From Klebsiella terrigena (GTDB lineage Bacteria; Pseudomonadota; Gammaproteobacteria; Enterobacterales; Enterobacteriaceae), in assembly GCF_006539725.1 (NCBI RefSeq), contig NZ_BJNO01000002.1, positions 248,001 to 312,000 on the forward strand: 64,000 bases of DNA. Reading direction: 5' to 3'. The translations under genes were made by a program, and so were the position numbers. The notes beneath the pieces were generated by a model that was given only the letters and a program-made list of their open reading frames with translations, did not search any database and was not told the DNA's origin. Positions 49,657-57,297 of this stretch are shown piece after piece (positions within the stretch are counted from its first letter, which is position 1; every line of letters starts with the position of its first letter).

Positions 49657-50516
49657 AGTCATTTCTGTCTCTCCTGAGCCGCTACGCGCTGACGCTTATT
49701 GCGGTCGCGGCGGCATCCATTCTGGCTTTCATGATGTGGAAGCATTATGCCCAGAGACCCTGGACCCGGGATGGCCGGGTGCGCGCGGATGTGGTGCGGA
49801 TTGCGCCGGATGTTTCCGGGCCGGTGAACGGCGTGGCGGTGAGGGATAATCAGTGGGTCAATCGGGGCGATGTGCTCTATACCATCGATCCGCACTGGCT
49901 GAAGCTGGCGGTAGCCAGCGCCGAGGCCGAAGTTGAAGCCAGGCGCCATGAGATGTCGATGCGTCAGGACGCCGCCCGCAGGCGCGCGCAGCTCAGCAGC
50001 GTGATTTCGAAGGAGGATTTACAGCAAACGGGCAGCGCGGCGAACGTCGCGGCGGCGAACTATCACGGCGCGCTGGCGGCGCTGGAGCTGGCGCAGCTCA
50101 ACCTGGCCCATGCTACGGTTCGGGCGCCGGTCGCCGGCTACGTCACCCATCTCAGGCTGCGTCCCGGCGATTACGCCACCGCCGGAGTGACCACCGTTGC
50201 CGTTATCGATGCGCAGAGTTTCTGGGTAGTGGGCTATTTTGAGGAGACGAAGCTGCGCCATATTCGGGTGGGCAACAGCGCGCAGATCGCGCTGATGGGA
50301 TTTGAAGCGACCATCGCCGGCCACGTTGAGAGTATCGGACACGGCATCGGCGACAGTAATGATGAAACCGGCGGGCTGGGTCTACCGGAGGTAAACCCGA
50401 CCTTCAGCTGGGTGCGGCTTGCGCAGCGGGTGCCGGTACGTATCCATATAGACAGGCTACCGGCAGGGGTTGAGCTGGTCGCCGGGCTGTCGGCGAGTAT
50501 CGCCATCACCCCGTAA
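49653..50516 (+). CDS. HlyD-family membrane fusion protein (AaeA-like)
   Basis: Periplasmic adaptor of 287 residues that would link the FUSC pump to TolC. An N-terminal anchor helix (ALTLIAVAAASILAFMMW) is followed by the biotinyl-lipoyl half (DVSGPVNGVAVRDNQWVNRG), a short hairpin, then ATVRAPVAGYVTHLRLRPGD and the beta-barrel domain. The ATG at 49653 overlaps the DUF1656 stop; the upstream open frame lies inside that gene. Confidence 0.88.
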   Translation: MKSFLSLLSRYALTLIAVAAASILAFMMWKHYAQRPWTRDGRVRADVVRIAPDVSGPVNGVAVRDNQWVNRGDVLYTIDPHWLKLAVASAEAEVEARRHEMSMRQDAARRRAQLSSVISKEDLQQTGSAANVAAANYHGALAALELAQLNLAHATVRAPVAGYVTHLRLRPGDYATAGVTTVAVIDAQSFWVVGYFEETKLRHIRVGNSAQIALMGFEATIAGHVESIGHGIGDSNDETGGLGLPEVNPTFSWVRLAQRVPVRIHIDRLPAGVELVAGLSASIAITP

Positions 50517-50521
50517 CGAGA

Positions 50522-51553
50522 CTACCTGTTTGCGAGCTCGCGGCGAATAATCTCCGCGCCCGCGCTTAAGGCGTTGAGTTTACCCGTGGCTACCCGGCGA
50601 GAGAGGGGAGCCATGCCGCAGTTGGTCGAAGGGTAGAGCTTGTCGGCATCGACAAACTGCAGCGCTTTTCGCAGGGTAGCGGCGACTTCCTCTGCCGTCT
50701 CGATGGTATTGGTTGCCACGTCGATGGCCCCGACCATCACTTTTTTACCGCGGATCAGTTCGAGCAGATCCATCGGCACGCGCGAGTTGTGGCACTCCAG
50801 CGAGATGATATCAATATTAGAGGTTTGCAGTTTGGGGAACGCTTCTTCGTATTGCCGCCACTCTGAGCCCAGGGTCTTTTTCCAGTCGGTGTTGGCCTTG
50901 ATGCCGTATCCATAGCAGATATGTACCGCCGTTTCACATTTCAGCCCTTCGACGGCTCTCTCTAAAGCGGCGATCCCCCAGTCATTCACCTCGTCAAAAA
51001 AGACGTTAAAGGCGGGCTCATCAAACTGAATGATATCGACGCCGGCCGCCTCCAGCTCTTTTGCTTCCTGATTGAGAATTTTTGCGAATTCCCAGGCGAG
51101 TTTTTCGCGGCTTTTATAGTGGTTATCGTAAAGCGTATCGATCATCGTCATCGGCCCCGGCAGGGCCCATTTAATCGGCTGACTGGTGAGCTGGCGCAAA
51201 AAGCGCGCATCTTCGACGAAAACGGGCTTTTGACGCGCCACGGCGCCAACAACCGTCGGAACGCTGGCGTCGTAGCGGTTACGTATTTTAACCACCTCGC
51301 GTTTCTCAAAATCAACGCCGCTGAGGTGCTCAATAAACGTGGTGACAAAGTGCTGACGGGTTTGTTCGCCGTCGCTGACGATATCGATCCCCGCACGAAG
51401 CTGATCATCCAGGGAGAGGCGCAGCGCATCCTGTTTGCCCTCGACGAGCTCCTCGTTGTGCAGTTTCCACGGCGACCACAGGGTCTCGGGCTGCGCAAGC
51501 CAGGAAGGTTTCGGTAAGCTGCCGGCGGTTGAAGTCGGTAATAACGTTTTCAT
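50522..51553 (-). CDS. mesD: Folate-independent methionine synthase MesD (core-MetE)
   Basis: Protein of 343 residues equal to the C-terminal catalytic half of MetE, without the N-terminal folate-binding domain. Zinc/thiol-binding residues are H211 and C213 (VHICYGYG), E253 (SLECHNS) and C312 (STNCGMAPLS). DGEQTRQHFV and QFDEPAF line the homocysteine site. Together with the adjacent DUF1852 gene this is the MesD-MesX pair reported to make methionine from homocysteine without folate, in an oxygen-requiring way. It lies 26 bases after mesX. Assignment rests on the pairing; the methyl donor is not known to me. Confidence 0.85.
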   Translation of the reverse strand: MKTLLPTSTAGSLPKPSWLAQPETLWSPWKLHNEELVEGKQDALRLSLDDQLRAGIDIVSDGEQTRQHFVTTFIEHLSGVDFEKREVVKIRNRYDASVPTVVGAVARQKPVFVEDARFLRQLTSQPIKWALPGPMTMIDTLYDNHYKSREKLAWEFAKILNQEAKELEAAGVDIIQFDEPAFNVFFDEVNDWGIAALERAVEGLKCETAVHICYGYGIKANTDWKKTLGSEWRQYEEAFPKLQTSNIDIISLECHNSRVPMDLLELIRGKKVMVGAIDVATNTIETAEEVAATLRKALQFVDADKLYPSTNCGMAPLSRRVATGKLNALSAGAEIIRRELANR

Positions 51554-51579
51554 AATGGATGACCTTTATTTTCTATTAA

Positions 51580-52557
51580 TCAAAGAGGGCAGCTAGCAGA
51601 CCATTGCGCAAGAATATTCTGGTATGGTTTGATGAAATGCTCTTCGGTAAATTTTCCCTGCTCAATAGCCAGCCGGCTACGCTCTTCCCGGTCATAAACG
51701 ATTTTGGTCAATGAATGATCCTGGTGATTCAGGTTGGGCTGATAGTATTGCCCTGCTGCGGAGTTGGCGTTGTAAATCTCCGGGCGGTAAATTTTCTGGA
51801 ATGTCTCCATGGTGCTGATGGTGGCGATCAGCTCAAGGTCGGTGTAATCACTCAGCAGATCCCCGGTGAAATAAAAGGCCAAAGGCGCCGCGCTATTTTT
51901 AGGCATGAAATAGCGAACCGTTAAGCCCATTTTTCCGAAATACTCTTCGGTCAAAGACGATCCGTTTTGCTGGTATTCGATACCTAATACCGGATGCTGG
52001 TTGCCGGTTCGCTGGTAGGTATCCTTACTTGAAATGCTTAAGCAGATGACCGGCGGTTTTTTAAAGTTCTCTTTATATTCGCTGGAGCTAACAAAGTTTT
52101 TAAATATATTGCCGTGCAGCACGCCGAAGTTGTCCGGGATGCTAAACTGCGCCTGGTTCTTATTGTGCTCTAACAGCACGACGCTAAAGTCATAATCTCG
52201 CACGTAGGATGAGAAATTATTCCCCGCAATACCGTCAAGGCGCTGCTGGGTCTTTTTATCAATAATATTGGGTTTTAAAATTTCGATCGCCGGGAAGGTT
52301 TCGCCATTGGCTTCGAGCTTCATTTCAACAGAAATAATTTCAAGTTCGACAGCATAGCGATCGCCTTTAGGGTTATCCCAATGCGCCAGCGTATTAAAAC
52401 GATTGTCAATCATCACCAGCGTGTTGCGCAAATTCTGCTGCCGCTCTTTCCCGCGGGCTAAATTCGCGAAGTTGGTGGTAATACGCGTATTTTCAGAAGG
52501 ATTATAGTTTTCATCGAAAAGCGTGCGCTTAACCGTAAACGTAAAGTCTTTATTCAT
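51580..52557 (-). CDS. mesX: MesX, DUF1852 partner of MesD
   Basis: DUF1852 protein of 325 residues, beginning MNKDFTFTVKRTLFDENYNP and containing SSYVRDYDFSVVLLEHNKNQ and GLTVRYFMPKNSAAPLAFYF. In the described system MesX is required for MesD activity, perhaps supplying the methyl group or an oxidised intermediate; its chemistry is unsolved. It has no signal peptide or membrane helix. First gene of the two-gene operon. Confidence 0.83.
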   Translation of the reverse strand: MNKDFTFTVKRTLFDENYNPSENTRITTNFANLARGKERQQNLRNTLVMIDNRFNTLAHWDNPKGDRYAVELEIISVEMKLEANGETFPAIEILKPNIIDKKTQQRLDGIAGNNFSSYVRDYDFSVVLLEHNKNQAQFSIPDNFGVLHGNIFKNFVSSSEYKENFKKPPVICLSISSKDTYQRTGNQHPVLGIEYQQNGSSLTEEYFGKMGLTVRYFMPKNSAAPLAFYFTGDLLSDYTDLELIATISTMETFQKIYRPEIYNANSAAGQYYQPNLNHQDHSLTKIVYDREERSRLAIEQGKFTEEHFIKPYQNILAQWSASCPL

Positions 52558-52615
52558 CGCGATCTGGTATCCCTGGTTCTAACATGAAAACTGAATTTGC
52601 GTGGTGATTTTCCAG

Positions 52616-52643
52616 CAGCGGCTGGTCTTTTCGTCCGCCGCTG
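52616..52643 (-). promoter_or_regulatory. Hairpin in the mesX leader
   Basis: CAGCGGC (52616-52622) and GCCGCTG (52637-52643) pair perfectly around a 14-base loop about 60 bases before the mesX start. TTGACA (minus, 52656-52651) lies just upstream, though without a good -10. It may be an operator or leader structure; no MetJ box is evident. Confidence 0.35.
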
Positions 52644-52793
52644 TTCATGTTGTCAATAAGTTAATATTGTGTATTTATGCCAGAGGCGTTAGATGAGCGA
52701 AAGCGACTTAATTTCATTACAACATGAGCTATCTTCATGATCCGGGAAACAGCAGAATGCGTCGGCGTTGTGCACGGCCCTTGAGTGGAGGAT

Positions 52794-52817
52794 TTCCCCC
52801 ATCAACCGATGGGGGAA
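52794..52817. repeat. Perfect 10-bp hairpin before the VOC gene stop
   Basis: TTCCCCCATC and GATGGGGGAA pair exactly with an AACC tetraloop, between the mesX promoter and the end of the VOC-family gene. On the minus strand it could terminate the VOC transcript, although no T-run follows. Confidence 0.6.
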
Positions 52818-52845
52818 GGGCGCTGCGCGGAGGTTTTGGCGGGGA

Positions 52846-53376
52846 TTAGCTTTCGCAGAAGCGCAGCCTGTTGCCAAAGGGATCGTGAACCTCGAGGGTT
52901 TTTCCCCACGCCTGGTGCACGATTTCCGGCCGCCCGTAGCCGTAATTCTTGTGCCTTAACTCATCCCTGAATAATTCAATGTTGCGCATCGGTATGAAAA
53001 TTGTCGCTCCCGGGCTGGCGTCTCCGTGATGTTCAGAGAGGTGAATCTGCAGGCCGTTTCGGCCGATCCCGAGATAAAGGGGGAGGTCTGGCGCGAAACG
53101 ATGCTCAAATTCAACGCTGAAGGCGAGGAAATCGACGTAGAATTCGCGCGCTTTACGCTCGTCAAACATGCGTAAAATGGGGATGCTTTTTTCAAATGAG
53201 ACCGCAGCGGGCGCCGCTGGCGGATCTAACCTTGCCGCTGCCGTATTCCAGTCCTTATAGCCCAGCTGCTGCGCCACAATTTCAAGCGCGGAAGAGTGGG
53301 GGAGGGTGACGTTGCGCGACTCAAGGGAGTTGCGCAGTTTGGTTGCCATAAGCTTTGCCTGCTCGATCGAAAACAT
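52846..53376 (-). CDS. Glyoxalase-superfamily (VOC) protein
   Basis: Protein of 176 residues. An N-terminal helical module of about 55 residues (MFSIEQAKLMATKLRNSLES, IVAQQLGYKDWNTAAARL) resembles the extra domain seen in some VOC proteins. A VOC domain follows from about 60 (ILRMFDERKAREFYVDFLAF, GLQIHLSEHHGD, WGKTLEVHDPFGNRLRFCES), like bleomycin-resistance and lactoylglutathione-lyase folds. AGGAG gives better spacing to the second ATG (53376) than the first (53379). Function unknown. Confidence 0.8.
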   Translation of the reverse strand: MFSIEQAKLMATKLRNSLESRNVTLPHSSALEIVAQQLGYKDWNTAAARLDPPAAPAAVSFEKSIPILRMFDERKAREFYVDFLAFSVEFEHRFAPDLPLYLGIGRNGLQIHLSEHHGDASPGATIFIPMRNIELFRDELRHKNYGYGRPEIVHQAWGKTLEVHDPFGNRLRFCES

Positions 53377-53379
53377 CAT

Positions 53380-53804
53380 TTTCTCCTGTCGTCAGGGCAT
53401 TTTGGCGCTCGCATTACCAAACCCCGATCGTCACAAGATGTGAGCTAAGCAACGTGGGTCAATGATGTGCTTTCACCTTTTCCTTCCGGAAGCGAGCGGC
53501 GGGCAGCACGGGCCAGGGATTAAAATATATAATGAGGGTCAATGACGCAAGCCCTGCGCCAGGCCGCTATCCCTGAATGAAAAAAGCGCTAACAGCGGGC
53601 GTCGGTTTCTTCGTCCGACCGTCGCCGATCGCTGGCGTACCGCTTATCGCTGCCCGTAGGTTCTTAAGCGGCTTAACGCGGATGAGCGCTTTTGCTCGGG
53701 CGCGCCGTTTGGGAAACCCCTCGCAAACGGGGCAGGTGGCCTGGTATATCGGCTAAAATTACGGGTATAATCCCACGCATTATTCAACGGGTTCAGAAGC
53801 GGAA
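53380..53804. other. Intergenic region upstream of yaiL
   Basis: 425 bases. TATAAT at 53766-53771 is a likely -10 for yaiL. A 59-codon plus frame (53577-53756, beginning MKKALTAGVGFFVRPSPIAG) has no ribosome-binding site and reads like GC-rich noncoding sequence. Nothing else is recognised. Confidence 0.4.
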
Positions 53805-54344
53805 ATGACAAAACTTACCTTACAAGAGCAGATGCTAAAAGCGGGTCTGGTGACCAGCAAGAAAATGGCTAAAGTCCAAAGAACGGCTAAAAAATCACGG
53901 GTTCAGGCGCGTGAGGCCAGAGAGGCGGTGGAAGAAAACAAAAAGACCCAGCTTGAGCGTGATAAGCAGCTGAGCGAACAGCAAAAGCAGGCCACCTTAT
54001 CGAAAGAGTATAAAGCGCAGGTCAAGCAGCTGATTGAAATGAACCGAATCAGCGTCGCCAGAGGCAATATCGATTTTAACTTCACCGATAACAACTTAAT
54101 TAAAAAAATCGTGGTCGATAAGCCAACCCACGCTCAGCTGATTAGCGGCCGTCTCGCCATCGCGCGCCTGATTGCTGAGGGCAGCGGCGAGAACGAATAC
54201 GCGATTATCCCCGCCGTCGTCGCCGATAAAATTGCCCAGCGCGATGCCAACAGCATTGTCTTAAACAGCGCGCTGAGTCAGGAAGTGCAGGATGAAGACG
54301 ATCCGTACGCCGACTTCAAAGTGCCTGATGATTTGATGTGGTAA
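53805..54344 (+). CDS. yaiL: DUF2058 nucleoprotein YaiL
   Basis: Protein of 179 residues, the E. coli YaiL length. It has a basic coiled-coil first half (KMAKVQRTAKKSRVQAREAR, QLSEQQKQATLSKEYKAQVK) and a conserved second half (ISVARGNIDFNFTDNNLIKK, YAIIPAVVADKIAQRD) with an acidic end (DEDDPYADFKVPDDLMW). Described as a polynucleotide-associated protein; its role is unknown. In E. coli it lies elsewhere in the genome. Confidence 0.9.
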   Translation: MTKLTLQEQMLKAGLVTSKKMAKVQRTAKKSRVQAREAREAVEENKKTQLERDKQLSEQQKQATLSKEYKAQVKQLIEMNRISVARGNIDFNFTDNNLIKKIVVDKPTHAQLISGRLAIARLIAEGSGENEYAIIPAVVADKIAQRDANSIVLNSALSQEVQDEDDPYADFKVPDDLMW

Positions 54345-54368
54345 ATCTGCCTGTGCCGCCGCGTTCAG

Positions 54369-54394
54369 ATGAAAAGTCCTGTCGGACTTTTCAT
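54369..54394. terminator. Probable bidirectional terminator
   Basis: ATGAAAAGTCC (54369-54379) and GGACTTTTCAT (54384-54394) pair perfectly over 11 bases with a TGTC loop, just after yaiL and facing the convergent cold-shock gene. Confidence 0.65.
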
Positions 54395-54494
54395 TCACTC
54401 TGCGGTGCGGATAGCTTTTGCAAAACGCGGCCTTGGTCCCGGACGCTGCGCCATGCGCTGGCGGGGCTTTAGCCGCGGGCCCGTTCGCAGGTTC

Positions 54495-54977
54495 TCAGAC
54501 TTTGAGCATTTTCACCGTGGCATCGACGTCTATCTCGTCTTCCGAGAAGATTAACGTCGTCCCCTGGAAGGTGGTGATCGCCAGCTTTTTCAGCGCGCGC
54601 ATTTCACCCGGCTCGGCGGCTGCCTTCGGCCGAATGCTGCCCATCAGCGCCCCCACGGAGAGCACCGCATTTTCTTTATCAATGCGGATATCGGCAGGCA
54701 CTTCTTCGCTGTAGACCAGGTAAGACTTGATCGACGTGAGCTTAATGCGCTCGCCGGCGATATAGATATATTTGCTTTCCGGGGCCACCTTCACCGCATA
54801 GGCTGACAGGCCCTTGTTATTGGTCGTGGGCTCAAAAGTCACCGCCGCATCTTTCTTAATCAGCTCCGGATTGGCGACCTTAATCACATGAAAATAACGG
54901 TTATCGCCGTTTTCATCTTTGATAAATCCAAAGCCTTTATCTTTAAACCAGGTTGTGATTGTTCCGTTCATCGCCAT
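54495..54977 (-). CDS. Cold-shock-domain protein with C-terminal extension
   Basis: Protein of 160 residues. The N-terminal cold-shock domain (about 1-65) has RNP1 KDKGFGFIKDENGDNRYFHV; RNP2 is less typical. The C-terminal half (about 70-160) is a separate beta-rich region (YIYIAGERIKLTSIKSYLVY, GTTLIFSEDEIDVDATVKML) resembling DUF1294-free, PH-like folds only by eye. It is longer than CspA-type proteins (about 70 residues). Start at 54977 or at the Met two codons in (54971). Likely RNA-binding. Confidence 0.75.
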   Translation of the reverse strand: MAMNGTITTWFKDKGFGFIKDENGDNRYFHVIKVANPELIKKDAAVTFEPTTNNKGLSAYAVKVAPESKYIYIAGERIKLTSIKSYLVYSEEVPADIRIDKENAVLSVGALMGSIRPKAAAEPGEMRALKKLAITTFQGTTLIFSEDEIDVDATVKMLKV

Positions 54978-55115
54978 TACCGCCTACTTAATCGTTTATC
55001 TACTGAGTTTTTGCAGCGCGCAGTGTAAAACACAATCCCTGCGCAGACTACGTCTTTGCTTTAAGTCTGGATGATAAATTTCAGCTATGCGAGCAGGCGG
55101 CGGCCGGCTAACGGC

Positions 55116-55159
55116 GAATGAGCCGTGGCCAGGCTCATTCAGCGCGGGTTAACCCGCGC
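55116..55159. repeat. Adjacent palindromes downstream of the PRISE reductase
   Basis: GAATGAGCC/GGCTCATTC (55116-55140, seven-base loop) is followed directly by the perfect palindrome GCGCGGGTTAACCCGCGC (55142-55159). They lie ten bases after the minus-strand gene and probably end its transcript, although T-runs are lacking. Confidence 0.55.
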
Positions 55160-55168
55160 AGACATCGC

Positions 55169-56224
55169 TCAGGGAATGAGCTTCAGCTGGCGGAACTGGG
55201 TAAACAGCTGAAAGAACATCTGCTCGGTTTCACAGTAATCATGGAAGCCGGCGCGGCGTATTTTGCTGCCATCGGCGAACATGTCGTAGTCCCAGCTGAA
55301 AACGAAATCGACGAATTCCCAGCCCGTAATGGCGCCGATATTGCTCTCCCTGAGCTGATATTTGGCCGCCATTTTTTGCCAGATGGCCGCTTTATCCGCC
55401 ATCACCTCCTGCAGCGACATCGGCAGAGGCGAGGCGACCGGCAGATCGAACCAGGCGGCAATACGCGGCCACATCTCCTGCCAGCGGAACAGATCGCCAT
55501 TATTGACGTTGAACGCCTGGTTCTCAGCCGCCTCGCTGGTGGCCGCCCACAGCGTCGCCCTGGCCAGCAGGCCGGAATCGGTCATCTCAATCAGGCTGTG
55601 CCAGGCGCCCGGTCGGCCGGGGAAGCGCAGCGGAATATTGAGCTCCTTGCAGATAGCCGCATACACCGCCAGCGACAGGGCAAGGTTCATCGGATTACCG
55701 GTGGATAGCCCGCCCACGACCGACGGGCGTAACGCCGTCCAGTGCCAGTTTGTTCCCGGCTGACGCGCTTCCAGCAGCATCTGCTGCGCCACGTTGAACT
55801 CCGGGGGCATATGCCCCGCATCGCTTTCGCGCGCCGGGGTCTTAAACGGGCCAAGATGCGCGCCATAGACCTTATAGCCCTGCATCAGGCTGACGTGCAC
55901 AAGCCGGGGCGACTGCTCGGCGGCGCTGAGCACGTTATCCAGCATCGTGAGGTTCGGCTCCACCAGTCCGGCCCAGCTATCGGCATGCTGATAGGCGGCA
56001 TAAAACAGATGGCTGACCGGCAGACTCGCCAGCGCCGCCATCGTCGCCTTGCGATCGTGCAGGTCCACCGCCAGGTAGCGAACGCCGGGACGCGAGGCGC
56101 CTCCCCGCCGCGACAGCCCGATGACCTGCCAGCCGGAGCGCTCCAGCTCATCAATAAGCTTGTTTCCGGCGACGCCGTTGGCGCCGGCAACCACGGCCAA
56201 ACGCTGATGTTGTTGAGTCTTCAT
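55169..56224 (-). CDS. PRISE-type SDR reductase
   Basis: Extended short-chain dehydrogenase of 351 residues resembling progesterone-5-beta-reductase/iridoid-synthase-like (PRISE) enzymes. The NAD(P) motif is VVAGANGVAGNKLIDELERS; QGYKVYGAHLGPF holds the catalytic Lys and Tyr found in PRISE; the C-terminal part WEFVDFVFSWDYDMFADGSK is also typical. GAGG before 56224 fixes the start (MKTQQHQRL). It probably reduces an enone. It is divergent from a LysR gene across 130 bases, its likely regulator. Confidence 0.8.
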   Translation of the reverse strand: MKTQQHQRLAVVAGANGVAGNKLIDELERSGWQVIGLSRRGGASRPGVRYLAVDLHDRKATMAALASLPVSHLFYAAYQHADSWAGLVEPNLTMLDNVLSAAEQSPRLVHVSLMQGYKVYGAHLGPFKTPARESDAGHMPPEFNVAQQMLLEARQPGTNWHWTALRPSVVGGLSTGNPMNLALSLAVYAAICKELNIPLRFPGRPGAWHSLIEMTDSGLLARATLWAATSEAAENQAFNVNNGDLFRWQEMWPRIAAWFDLPVASPLPMSLQEVMADKAAIWQKMAAKYQLRESNIGAITGWEFVDFVFSWDYDMFADGSKIRRAGFHDYCETEQMFFQLFTQFRQLKLIP

Positions 56225-56357
56225 GCTAAGCACCTCTTTGCGAGTCGAAAGTGGAATTGCGGGTCAAAAGTGAAACCTGAGCATGATTCATTAGGGATGA
56301 AGGCAGAAGAGGGGCATTTGTAATAAGATTAATAACAAAATCTTTGAAGTGAAGACG

Positions 56358-57287
56358 ATGAACAAGCTCAAAGCGATGGAAGTTTTTATCCGGGTGGCTG
56401 AAACCGGCAATCTCTCGGCCGCGGCCCGCAGCCTCGGGCTGACCCAGCCGGCGGTCAGCCAGCAGGTGATGGCCCTCGAGCAGAGCCTCGGGGTGGCGTT
56501 ACTGTTGCGCACCACCCGCTCGGTGACCCTGACCGTGCCGGGCGAGCGCTACTATCAGCAGATCCGCCCAATCCTCGATGCGCTGAGCGAAACGGAAGAG
56601 ACGCTGCTTGAGCAGCAGCAGAAACTTAGCGGAACGCTGCGCGTGCAGGCGCCAACGGGGATTGGCCAGCATCTTCTGACGCCGATCGTTGTCGCCTTTC
56701 AGCAGCAGAATCCGCAGCTCAGCGTCGAGCTGACGCTGGAGGACCGGCTTGCCGATGTGGTGAGCGAGGGCGTCGATCTGGCCATCCGCCTGGGAGAGCC
56801 CGCAGGTCTCAGCCAGGTCGTCAGACGGCTGGCTAACGTTCAGCGCGTGCTGGTCGCCGCGCCGCACTATCTGCAGCAGGCGGGGACGCCGGCGCGGCTG
56901 TCAGAGCTGGCACAGCACCGGACGCTTCGCTACAGCGGCCTCGCCGCCGGAGACGAACTAACCCTGCAAGGCGCGGGCGGCAAAGAGAGCGTCCGCCTGA
57001 ACCCTGTCTTTCGCGCCAACAATAGCTTCTCGCTCATTGCCGCGCTGGAGGCGGGGGCCGGGATTGGCGGCATACAGCAGCCGCTGGTGGCCAGGCAGTT
57101 GGGACAGGGAACGCTGGTCCAGGTGCTGCCGGAGTACCGCTGGCAGCCACTCGCGCTGTATGCGCTCTATCCTACCCGACGCTTTATCCCGCTGAAGGCG
57201 CGGATGCTCACCGAGGCCATTATCAGCGGGATGAGCAACGTCAGTGGAATAGCCATGCACCCGTCCCTGGCCCCTCGCGAAAAATAG
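56358..57287 (+). CDS. LysR-family regulator
   Basis: LysR regulator of 309 residues: HTH LSAARSLGLTQPAVSQQ-type (NLSAAARSLGLTQPAVSQQV) followed by ALEQSLGVALLLRTTRSVTL, then a two-lobed effector domain. The ATG at 56358 (MNKLKAMEVFIRVAETG) is chosen over an in-frame GTG at 56349. It is divergent from the PRISE reductase and convergent with the diguanylate cyclase. Confidence 0.88.
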   Translation: MNKLKAMEVFIRVAETGNLSAAARSLGLTQPAVSQQVMALEQSLGVALLLRTTRSVTLTVPGERYYQQIRPILDALSETEETLLEQQQKLSGTLRVQAPTGIGQHLLTPIVVAFQQQNPQLSVELTLEDRLADVVSEGVDLAIRLGEPAGLSQVVRRLANVQRVLVAAPHYLQQAGTPARLSELAQHRTLRYSGLAAGDELTLQGAGGKESVRLNPVFRANNSFSLIAALEAGAGIGGIQQPLVARQLGQGTLVQVLPEYRWQPLALYALYPTRRFIPLKARMLTEAIISGMSNVSGIAMHPSLAPREK

Positions 57288-57297
57288 CGGGTTGAAT

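Noticed and set aside
52558-52680. MetJ box for mesX-mesD
   Set aside because: No AGACGTCT-like tandem repeats in the leader; only a GC-rich hairpin.
53577-53756. 59-codon frame starting MKKALTAGVGFF
   Set aside because: No Shine-Dalgarno, no signal peptide pattern after the first residues, Arg-rich GC-driven sequence; probably noncoding.
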